The translations under genes were made by a program, and so were the position numbers. From contig JADWOT020000002.1 in assembly GCA_036345935.2 (NCBI GenBank), forward strand, positions 16,547,585 through 16,611,584: a DNA stretch of 64,000 nucleotides. The letters run 5' to 3'. Below, piece after piece: positions 50,856 to 60,485 of the stretch (its first letter is position 1; the number at the start of each line of letters is the position of its first letter). Source of the stretch: Taenia hydatigena (Eukaryota > Platyhelminthes > Cestoda > Cyclophyllidea > Taeniidae). Under the pieces are notes generated by a model, which searched no databases, was not told the origin of the DNA, and saw only the letters and a program-made list of their open reading frames with translations.

Positions 50856-51561
50856 CTGACAGTAGAAAAGAGAGTGGTGGGAGTGGCATTCAACCATTGG
50901 CGTGAGTAATGACCGGACTCCGGGGCCATCAAAAATGCTTATGTGGCAGGAGAGTGTTTAGGGTTTTATGTCAGTCCCATTAATGCAATGGAATGACTAG
51001 GAGCGTTGCATATGACGAATCTTCTGTTCAAATAATGGCTAATTCTAATTGGTGGTTGGAAAGGATGGAGTCCACTTGTCTCATACACAGTGGATTGATG
51101 CTTGCTAAGAAGTGATGTCAAATTCAAACTCTCTCCAAAAGCCTAACATTATGAGATAAAATAGGAAGGATAATTTTCAGTTCGAGTGATGCACGAATTA
51201 AGGAGTCGATCTTATTATTAGAAGCACTTTTGATGCTACTCAGCTCTGTTACTCACCTGAATTAGTAGCATTAGCCACACATCAACTCAATAAAGTCAAT
51301 CGACAGCATTGAAAACGAGGTATGTATTTCCATCTGAAAGCATCATCAGATTCCGCATCAGCAAGTGAGCAAGCGTTGAGTCTTTAATGCGAATAAAATG
51401 ATGAAATTCTCCACTCGATTCTTTTTACTTTTTATCTAATGCTCTTTCTAAAAACTTATCGTTATTTCGATAGTCGAACTATCATATCCAAACAACTTCT
51501 ACTTATGCACGTGAATATTCTGCCTCTTGTATATTTTCTCTCAATTCATATTCCATTTCAG

Positions 51562-51876
51562 TGCCATAATATGCAGCAACAGCGACGGGAGCACAGACAG
51601 GTCAATCTTCGTTGCACATATGGGCTGCCAACGCCAGACAGCCTGCTACATCGCTCCATCCACTTCGCAGCTTTGAAGTCCCAAAAACCATTCCTATTGA
51701 GGCTGAAAAAAGTGAAAGAGCAAAAATGCGCTCCTCTGATCTTTCGTTACCAACATGCTTTGATACCCGGTTGTATCGATATTTTTAACCATCATTGGCC
51801 TAGGCATCTTCTTACAAACATTAGTGAGGACATTCGCTTGCTCATAACTGCGGAATCTATAGATGACCTAATCTGA
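51562..51876 (+). CDS. candidate terminal exon, 104 codons
   Basis: A strong polypyrimidine acceptor (CATATTCCATTTCAG) precedes a frame that stays open for 104 codons to TGA. It starts in phase 0. The peptide is basic in its first half (QQQRREHRQVNLRCTYGLP; LLRLKKVKEQKCAPL) and ends in a Leu/Ile-rich helix, LTNISEDIRLLITAESIDDL. It forms part of the longest open frame in the window (145 codons from 51439), but the upstream part is probably intron. I do not recognise the product. A donor GTATGT at 51319 may belong to an upstream exon, but its frame is not resolved. Confidence 0.4.
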   Translation, partial: CHNMQQQRREHRQVNLRCTYGLPTPDSLLHRSIHFAALKSQKPFLLRLKKVKEQKCAPLIFRYQHALIPGCIDIFNHHWPRHLLTNISEDIRLLITAESIDDLI

Positions 51877-52221
51877 GGAACTATTGACAACATGAATGGC
51901 TCCTCTGTGCTTCGGCTCCAGTTTCCGTTTTGTGAAATAGCATCCTTACGGTGGAAACTGTTGGAGAGGGTGGCTGTTGACACTCCAGTAGCGCTATTTA
52001 CCATATGCACGCAACACAACGGCTTGTGCGATAGCTGGTGAAAACTCGACATTCTTTCTCACTGCGTAGTTGGCCAGCTGGCTTGTGAGTTGAATGATGA
52101 AAGCACAGAAAAAGCAGTGCACAGTCGAATTTGGTGGATGAGGAGCAAGGAATGAGCCGGCGTCTCAAGTAGGTGACTAGTTCATTGCCGCAGTCACATG
52201 TGGCAGTCAGTACGCCATGGA

Positions 52222-52345
52222 CATGTCGGGATGATCGCATTGCAGATGTGCTAGTCAACGAGAAAGCTAGGAATGATTCAATATTAACTCACTGCCAGCA
52301 GGGGTGGGAGAGTTAAATGACAAAAGCGAAGTGTTCGCACCAAAG
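52222..52345 (+). repeat. direct repeat, right copy
   Basis: This is the partner of 41510-41640, about 10.7 kb away in the same orientation. Confidence 0.55.
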
Positions 52346-52730
52346 TTGGCATAGATGACTGCACAAAGCCCGTATTTGGACCTTACCGGGGGTTGAAAGT
52401 GTAGGAGGGAAGGGAATGGTGGGCGTGGATTGAATCCGTTTTAGTGTCTCCGCTTTATGGATTAGTCCAAGAGTTAGCGCCTATCGCACCACGTTTGATG
52501 CCGAAAAGCGTAAGTTGGAACGACATTCAGAATTGGGTGTTCCTCACCAGATGAGACTCACTTGTTCAGATTTACCATGGCAAGAAGGTGGGTGGGTGCG
52601 AAGTGAGTTATCCGCACGCCTTATCAAGGGAATGAACTTGCTTCCTAAAATGCATGGACAGGATTTGTGTTCCTCGACCAGTCTCTTTCTCTAGCACATC
52701 GTTTGATAAAATTGGTGGTGAACTCTGCTC

Positions 52731-52797
52731 TCCCTCCCTCCCTCCCTCCCTCCCTCCCTCCCTCCTCCCTCCCTCCCTCCCTTTCTTCCTCCCTCAG
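52731..52797 (+). repeat. (CCCT)n microsatellite
   Basis: About 65 bp of CCCT units has a one-base slip in the middle and a TTT interruption near its right end. The Ser/Pro/Leu-rich and Glu/Gly/Arg-rich frames through it are artefacts. Confidence 0.95.
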
Positions 52798-53457
52798 TAC
52801 GAGTGGCGTGGAGCAGCCAGCTAGCAGGCACTCCTCATTGGTGATATGATTGACGGAAGAGAAATGTGCCGACTTGATCAAGTGGATGTGGTGGTCAGTC
52901 TGGCTAGTAACTGGTAGTAACTAGTGATTGCCAGCAGATATGGAATTGGGTAGAATTGTGGGCACTTTCCACTTTATTCACACATCGACATTAACGACGC
53001 AGACACCCATTTCTTAAAACATTCTTCCTTCCATCTATCCATCTTCCCTTCTAATGTGACTGCGCATCACAAGTTCCTCAACACCAGAGCCACCTATGAG
53101 CATGCACATCTGCATTGATGCTTCTTCTTGCTAGAAGAAGAGTAAGTAGGCTTTTAGGTTCTCCACGCTCCTCCGAGAGCCAACTAACAGTGACTGTTGA
53201 TGAGCACAGCACAACTGCATGCAACACATGCACAAACACAGTGCGAAACAATCTCTGTTGGACCTTTACAACCCATCACATGCAGCTGCTATCCACGCTT
53301 AACACAGACTAATCACCCAACCAGTCATTCTCCTCCCAACAAATGACAAGGAATGCGCAGATGTCCTCCACTACCTTTATACATTTAAACGCAAGCAATC
53401 CTATTGCTATGGTGCTCATCTCATACGCACAAGGCCCAAAAAGAACAAGGAAAACTT

Positions 53458-54960
53458 TCAACCTTGCTTGTCTCCTGGTAAGAGAAAGTAAACATGCTCG
53501 TTGTAGACCTTAAAGGAGCCGAGGAGGACTTCCTCATGAGCACCCTCTTCTGTATATATGCGCACATGCAGATAAGTTGAGCTCGTCGACGCTGCCTTTG
53601 GCGTGCGAGCCACCCACGAAGACTGAACAGGCACACTTTCTTGAAGCTCATTTGGAAGTTCGCGAAAATGTGCAGCCTACTGTCAGCACTATGCGACTAA
53701 TGGTGATTCCCTTTCTAACACCTTCGTGGTTGACTAGACATGTGTTGGCACCCTAATATGTTTCGCGTGCATAATGTTCTTTGCCTAGACTTATTCGAAA
53801 AAATTAAAGAATCTAGCAGATTGCACTGATTGCTGTGTCCAACCAAATCAAGTTCTGTGGCATAACGAGTGGGGATCAACGCATTTTAAGATGTCATTGC
53901 AATACTTTGTTTGTTTGATTGTCGATTTTGGCTCTGATCAGGTGGGCTGGCCCCCAGCCCATGCTAGCAGTCACCTCTGCCCTAGTATTGTGCCCTCTTT
54001 TGCTTTTGAGGAAGCCTCAAGATACTTCAATCATGATGTCATCTTTCAAAAGTTCAGCATTATAATGCGCACCTAATTTTCATCTTGTCGATTGTCTACA
54101 TTTGCGTCAGTTTGTGAACTGACTAAGCGATTATGTGACAATTCAACTGCGTCTGCAATGCAATCACCAGGTTGATGTTTGAAGTGGCCGAAAATTGCAA
54201 AAGAGACGAGCGGTGTTACCAGGTTTGGTAATCCTAATCGAGATAACTTGTGTTTAGTTCAGCAAGATGCGTATTCATTGCAGAAATCACCAAGTAAATA
54301 AAATTCGTAAGCATCACCTCTGCATTAAGGGGATCAAGAGCAGCCTTGATCGTATGCTGCAACGGGTATTTGCGGTCGACGAAGACTGTTTGAACTCTTA
54401 GTAGCGAAACATTCTGTTACTATTGCTTACGAGTTAGTGGTAAGACTGGGGGCCCCTTGATGCTTCGTATGGTAAGTGAGTAATCACGAACAATCTCATA
54501 CCGTAGAATCGTGGATATTTGGTGCAGACACAAGCAAAACCCCAGAGCTTTTCTATTTTATGCTAATTCTTAAAGCGACGTTACGTTACATTCCAAGAAG
54601 TAAATCAGTAAGAGCTCAGCAAAATTATTGCTTTCCCAAAATTTACTAAAGTGCGCAAAGTAAATACGAATAGAAAGTGCTGTTCAAGTCCATCACTGTT
54701 AATCGGTTCATGGCTCTTCTCACCTTGCAGAGGCTTGGAGAGCGAGACGTGGATTGTGCTGATGGTTGAGCGCCTTGTGGATGTCACCATTCCTCGAGTA
54801 AAATTGCAGTATAGACGTGGCCGTAAAGTCTCGTCAAACGTTCCGTCCCGACTGGTCATGTAGAGGTGCATCTGGCTGACTGCGGCTTTTGACTTTGTTC
54901 ACCATCATCCTGTCCTCGCCGCCGTCTCTTCCCGCCTTCATTCCTGCTCTCATCTTCCAT
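53458..54960 (-). CDS. four-exon gene model, about 139 aa, function unknown
   Basis: Proposed minus-strand exons are 54960-54903, 54879-54724, 54385-54318 and 53595-53458. The ATG opens a charged N-terminus (MEDESRNEGGKRRRRGQDD). Exon 2 encodes LRPRLYCNFTRGM and ends at a strong donor GTGAGA. Exon 3 (VFVDRKYPLQHTIKAALDPL) joins it in phase. Exon 4 contains STYLHVRIYTEEGAHEEVLL and reaches TGA. Joining exons 1 and 2 requires removing a GT...AG segment of only 23 nt, unusually short for an intron, so exon 1 could instead be a separate exon or the sequence frameshifted. The exon 4 acceptor (GCCAAAG) is weak and abuts the CAP fragment on the other strand. No family recognised. Confidence 0.4.
53607..53823 (+). 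pseudogene. CAP-gene fragment (exon 2 to exon 3)
   Basis: This 217-bp segment matches the degenerate CAP copy from inside exon 2 (FLEAHLEVRENVQPT), through intron 2, into the start of exon 3 (TYSKKLKNLAD). It is closer to the degenerate copy than to the intact gene. The signal peptide, most of the CAP domain and all later exons are missing. The intron is retained, so this is a DNA-level duplicate. It lies antisense in the last intron of the minus-strand gene model. Confidence 0.85.
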
Positions 54961-55999
54961 TGCAGCACTGTAAAATTTCACCTCTAAGCATGAATGTGAT
55001 ACTTTCTACGGAGTTGAAAATAGTCCCATAATTCATCCTGATACAGGCAGTTGCGATTTTCCTTTTTGATTAAAAGTTATCGTTTTTTTTAATCGGTGGT
55101 TTCACAGATACCTTTTGTCTGGCTACTCAAGAGTACTTCCTTTTGAGACGCTGATTCATCTTTTCTAATTTACAGCCAAAAGTGAAAAGGATGAAGTAGG
55201 ATGGGCACGATTTGTATGTGAGGGCTGTGAAGGCCATCTTTCTGGTCTCCGCAACTAACCTTCAAATTTTTCGTCTTCATTGCCTTACAGTTTGTGAACA
55301 TTTGGCTTACAATTACTTAGTTTTCTGTATGTAAGTTCTTTTCTTACATTGCATAAGCACTTGTCATTGGTACTTTTTAAAGTGGTGTGCTGTTCGGATA
55401 GTTTGCTCGATTATTTCCACCAAAAGTCTTAGATTTGTACTAAACGAGAAGAGAAGCCAGTGCAAAGTGCCTAATTTTATCGGTGCGCAGCAACTTAAAA
55501 AGAGTGTTTATGCTATGATGTGTGTGTGTGTGTCTTCCCTGTTTATAAAGTCTTACAGGATAAATGTGAGGAGGTGAATTAGGAAGAGGAGAGGCACAGG
55601 AACGAACACGATGCTGCGATGACTCAATGCACAGAATTAAGACAAGAATCGAAAGAACAGGTGTTTATTTCATTCAAGTTATGTACAGCAGAAAAAAATG
55701 AGCAAATTCTGTCACTGATTTTTACTTCGTTTTTACTGGTTGACATATTATCAATCTTCCTGTTGATTTTGGTTGTCATCGTATTGCTCTTTGGCAGTTG
55801 CATTTGCGTCAATCGTGAAAAAGGCATGCGATGACTTACTGGTTGTGGTTTCCATTGTAGCATTCCTTTTGTTATTGGGAATTGGTATGGAAGTCTGTGC
55901 TCCTAATAGATAATGTGTCAGGGATTAGATGTAAGGGGCAGAACTTGATGAGAAAACCCTGCTGCTCCAATTGTTGAGCTGGAACTTGGCACAGTGGAT
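54961..55999. other. no supportable gene
   Basis: A 71-codon plus-strand frame at 55619-55834 has a hydrophobic segment and a basic tail, but no other support. The rest is AT-rich. Confidence 0.35.
55519..55534 (+). repeat. (TG)n microsatellite
   Basis: Eight TG units follow TATGA. Confidence 0.9.
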
Positions 56000-56575
56000 G
56001 TAGACTGCGTACGCTCACTACATGGCGCATTTCCTTCTTTATTTAAAAAAGGTAAAGATGCAGGCAACCCCGTACCTTCTTTACTCATCCTGTTTGCATA
56101 CCTGCCTCAAGAGGCGTCACTTCTTTTCCTGCTTCAGACAAGCAATCTGTGATACCGCTATCCCCTCATACCATCAATCTACATTTGTGTTGCAAAGGTG
56201 TCATCAACATCCGCTCTGTCTACTTGTCATTCCTATTACATATGTTGAGGATTTGGCAAGTCCGCTTTTGCTGCTGTGCTTTCTGTCTGCTGTAATTGAC
56301 TTGATGCCTCTTTGTGGACCTTAAATGAAATCTCGTTCTCTTATTGTTGCAGTGTTGCACCCTATTGGCATTGTAAATAGTTAATTGTGCTTTGCTGTGC
56401 GATTGTGTAGCCCCGTATCTCCGTTGCCTTTGCAATGAATGTTGCAAATCTCAGACATGACCTTGTCTTCTTGCAAAAGAGATTAGAATCAAAGTGCAAG
56501 GAGGAGGACATGTTAGTAGGTTGGTAAAGTAGGCCCAACTCACTGTGTTATCCCTTGCATTCTATTTATCACATT
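56000..56575 (+). repeat. direct duplication block R, right copy
   Basis: This is the partner of 37505-38105, about 18.5 kb away in the same orientation. Confidence 0.75.
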
Positions 56576-57568
56576 GCTGCAGGCAAGCCAAGGTGACTTA
56601 TGCGAATCAGCCGCCTCTTCTTTGTCATCCACATGGATGTGCCAGACGCGACCAGATAAATGTGCCCGTAAGTGAAGCTTTGAGAATTTCCGGCTGTTAC
56701 ACTACTGAGGTGACGATGGCACCGTGCATGTCAGCAAAATGTAAAAACGCAAAATAAATTGCTCCAATTTATTTGAACGGTAGTTGGATTAGGTGGTGGA
56801 CTCTGTTTGACCTAATCGTCGAAAGAGACGCAATGGCAGAACCGGAACAATCCAGTTAGCGGGGTGATCAGCCAGTCACCTTATTCAGCAAGCGAGATCA
56901 CATATTGTAGTGATATGCCCAACGACTGCGTATTACTCCGCATTGCGGTTTTAGCTATGCATTGGTATTCAAATGTGAGGGCTTTTGCCTGCAATAAAGT
57001 AACAATCAGACTCTCGTAGACTGGCCGCTTGGCCTTGTTTGCGAATGTAATGGTGAGCAGGTTATTGCGGTCGGTATGCAAGTGGATTCGTTGCCACTGC
57101 ATGCATTACCTGAGTGTCATGCAGGGAGATTAACTGGCGCATGTGAGCCAGTTTCCATTGATTTGACTGCTATGGTTGCAATTCTATGGGACAAAAGGCT
57201 TTAGGGTCAGAATGAAAAGAAGATACAGATAGCAATGCATCCTGCGCTGCTGACTTACCAAACCTTGTGCTGCTTCGAAAGCTAATCTCGATTTTAACGC
57301 ACCAGTAACCTCCGAGTGCGTTTAATGCGACGTCAGGACAACCACACCCTCAAGTGCCCCTACAACTTCCGAATTTAATGCCAAGCGAACGAATTAAAAG
57401 AAGGTGACATTCATCAAATCGACATCGAAAGTGGTTGACAGTGAAGATTATCAGTATTATGCCTCTCAATTCTATCAAATATATACATTTATTGATGAGC
57501 CTAAAAGCATTTCGTTTAACTTTGTTCATAAAAGCCAACGCGTTGCTCTGTTGACTCCCAACTCACAG

Positions 57569-57821
57569 CTGCACTCACTTCGGACAACTTCCGAGGCCTC
57601 ACTGATCCATCTGTCAAAATTCCTTTGACGTCAACTAACAAAATGTGGATGAAAGTAGGTGACGTCAAGGATTTAAGGCTAGTTTTAATTCCTTTTTAGA
57701 CGAGGACGTATTCGACTCTCATGCGCACTACGCTCTTGTCAGCAATAGTGCGAATTCTACGCTTAGCCTCGGTCGAGAAATCTTGGAAAATTGCCCTTCC
57801 CAGTCCTACTTGCACTCATAA
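57569..57821 (+). CDS. candidate two-exon gene 3' end
   Basis: Exon 57569-57658 follows acceptor CTCACAG. It encodes LTSDNFRGLTDPSVKIPL and ends MWMKV at donor GTGACG. A 41-nt intron (57659-57699, ending CCTTTTTAG) joins it in phase to 57700-57821, which encodes DEDVFDSHAHYALVSNSANS and ends YLHS before TAA. The short intron, in-phase join and change of frame across it support the model. Such short introns are typical of flatworms. The upstream exons were not identified; a 74-codon frame at 57404-57628 overlaps in another frame. Product unknown. Confidence 0.4.
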
Positions 57822-58029
57822 CCGACTAACTTAAGTGACACCTAACAAGTCACTTTCTAAGATAAAAACGTTTTGCTGTTGGTCCCGCATCAAACAAACA
57901 CTTAAGCACTCAGTCGAACGATCGTCCCTTACAGCTGAATTGATGAAATCCCGGGCTACGCCAGATTTGAGGTATAAAATATGCTCTGTCAAAGACACGG
58001 AATAAACGCAACACTGCGGGTCAGGTAAG

Positions 58030-58182
58030 ATGTGCGACAAAGAAGCCACAAACAGCCTAGTGCAATATGTTGCCTCAACTGCCGCCATTCTGGCTGTGTC
58101 GATGGCCAAAGAAGTGAATTTGGCAGAAATGGGCCAAAGACTTAACCGAGTGCAGGCCATGGGCACGGAATTGGAGGCGAAG
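58030..58182 (+). CDS. candidate first exon, helical protein
   Basis: ATG at 58030 opens an Ala/Glu/Met-rich helical peptide (MCDKEATNSLVQYVAST; MAKEVNLAEMGQRLNRVQAM) that could end at donor GTGGCT after ELEAK at 58182. The same frame upstream of a TAA at about 58000 also looks coding (RSSLTAELMKSRATPDLR). The ATG may therefore be internal and the TAA intronic. The 123-codon antisense frame at 57831-58202 is probably its shadow. No family recognised. Confidence 0.35.
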
Positions 58183-58329
58183 GTGGCTGAGTTTCTAATC
58201 ATGAGTTTCGTCTTCTACTCCCCTAATTTTATAAGTTTTTATTACTCTCCTACTTATCCATTCATAAAACTAACTACTCAACTGCTTCGCATGAATTTTT
58301 ATCCTGTTTCCGAATCCATCCATCATTAG

Positions 58330-59390
58330 TCCTCGTTCACTCGTTCCTCGTTCACTCTTTATTTTTGTATTCATTCACTAACTAAGGCTCCATTTTTCAA
58401 CTAAACAATTTGGTTTCATCTGCTTGATGTTACATCGGTTCTTCCGATTAAGTGATTTGGTTAGTTTGTTTTAAATTTTCTGACTGCCCTCTTATATTAG
58501 TCGCATGCTTTCAGATTGACTTATGATTTTCCGCATTGAAGGTCACGGCGCTGACTTACACAGCATTTCCATCGGTGATGCACGTGGTTGAATTGCAAAT
58601 ATTGGAAGGAGTTGCTTTGTTCTGGGTGAACTTGGGTGCTACTAACCCAGTCGACTCCGATGCAGTCGTCTAGTCTCTCTTAGCTTTCAATGAGTTCGTC
58701 GCATTTGTAGATAATGCTAGCCATAGACAGTAGACGCGCGTCTAGCGCATCAGCAGATCTGGGAGAGTTAATGAGAGATTGGCTGCATTTTCAATATATG
58801 CTCACCACATTTGGGATTGTTTTGGGTGACAGAACTAGGATAAAATGCGTAATATTTGGAGGTGAGAGGATCTGCTGTCAGTGCATGTGACATTCTCTTC
58901 TTCCTTCCTCGTATGCGCACGTGATGACGATGGAAGTGTTGACGCAGTAGCACTTGACTCTTCTCGAAGGGGCTGATTCAGAGCACGGAACTGGTAAAGT
59001 ACACCTCATTTCTCACCTCTGGCTCCTGTTTGTTTTCGCTCATCGTTTGCTCCGAATTCTGTCAAAGTGGTGTTGACCTTGATGGGTACTACAGATTCAC
59101 TGAAGAGCGGTTCGATTTCCATCTCGCGTTGACTTCTTTGTCTCAATATAATCCCGCTATATTCCTCTCTTCTTTGCGCATTAAAAGCTCATGACTAGCG
59201 TGTGCCTACCACAATGTGTCTATAACTTTTCATACATCGGTTAGTGCTTGACCAATTTGAAGGACTTGTGTATCGTATTCTCTGGAAGCAGTTGCCATGG
59301 ATGGCTAGCAGTGGTCACTCAGACATGCTTAACCGTTACTGTTTCATTTTCAGTTTGAAACTGATTGCTAAGTTAATAGTGTTGCTGTTG
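58330..59390. other. no gene seen
   Basis: A short minus-strand frame at 58953-58768 is basic and protein-like but unsupported. Otherwise there is nothing recognisable. Confidence 0.35.
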
Positions 59391-59393
59391 CAG

Positions 59394-59532
59394 TAGTCTG
59401 TGGCAAAGTAGGCAATCAGCTGTATTTTAAATCTCCAGATGGAAGCTGTTTGTTAGTTTCAGCCTCATCTTGTAGCCATGATGGTTGTGAATTCGAATCT
59501 TTGCATGCTCTTCGTGTTGTATCAAATCTGTG
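59394..59532 (+). CDS. candidate WD40-repeat exon
   Basis: Strong acceptor (TTGCTGTTGCAG) and donor (CTGTG then GTAAAT) bound 139 nt open in one frame. The peptide reads GKVGNQLYFKSPDGSCLLVS, then ASSCSHDG and ESLHALRVVSNL. The SPDGSCLLVSAS core resembles the β-strand/turn core of a WD40 repeat (FSPDGxxLxSAS). WD40 proteins are β-propeller scaffolds. No second repeat was found nearby, so the assignment rests on this core alone. Antisense and frame-shifted open frames at 59416-59672 compete. Confidence 0.3.
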
Positions 59533-60485
59533 GTAAATGCCAAGGTGGTTTTGGAACTGCTGGCATTGCACGCCAAATGCTGGCCTTGATGGTTGCTGAA
59601 GCACCTACCTTCTTTTTACTTTCCTGGCGGCTTGTACCAAATTGTGCCTACTTCAATTGCTTCATTTGTTAGTATTGAGCATCCAACTTGGTGCAAAAGC
59701 AGCAGATGCCATTACTTGTTAGTAGATTGGCCGTTTTAGCAGTTCTCGTATACTGCGTTTGTTATTTATTTAACGCTCATTTTCGCTGGCCGCGATCCCT
59801 TCTGCTTGCTTTAGATGCTCATTTTACCCCAGCAATATGTCTTCCTTAGTCTTGACTTCAAGTGATTTATTTAATGCAACTCACTTTTGTTATTATCCTT
59901 ACTTTATTTTATGAATGATTCGTCGATTTTATGCGACCCAGTAAGACGAAATCATGTTTAGCTCATAGGAGGAATACTGCGAAATATGCACCCCAGAAGC
60001 TCTTTGTAAGTATTTACTTGACTAATGCATACGCATTCCTAGCAAGCTTTCCTACGGATCGCTGAAATTGCCCCAAAATATTGATACAAATTCTTGACAC
60101 GAATTTCTAGGGTTCGGATTCTGCAATACATTTGTGTCATTACTAAATGCAAATACTTTCCCCAATTTTAGGCATTTCACCAGCTACAGGCTTTTGCAGA
60201 CACAGCCATCTTTACGAATTTTAAATAATTTTTTACGAGACGGTTGTTTGAATGAACTACGTGGACAAATAGCTATCGGTAGTTGCGACTCCCGTGTTCA
60301 ATGCGGCTCATGGTCTTTGAGGTGTAAAAGAGTTTAGATCGCGTACCATCTTGATATACTGAATCTCTTACTAAGGACAATAATAAAGTCGCAGTATGCT
60401 TTTGCGCTTCTTAATTTAAGCTGTAACTGTTTGGTGAGTGTGCTCTTTACCGTAATACCGAGACGAACTGACGGCCGTAGATCCC

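Noticed and set aside
52645..52881. Open frames rich in Gly/Glu/Arg (minus) and Pro/Ser/Leu (plus)
   Set aside because: They are translations of the (CCCT)n microsatellite.
55619..55834. 71-codon frame with one hydrophobic segment
   Set aside because: T-rich DNA easily gives such frames; there is no supporting start, splice or homology signal.
59096..59135. GGTTCGATTTCC, resembling a tRNA T-arm/B box
   Set aside because: No matching A box, acceptor stem or anticodon arm could be folded around it.
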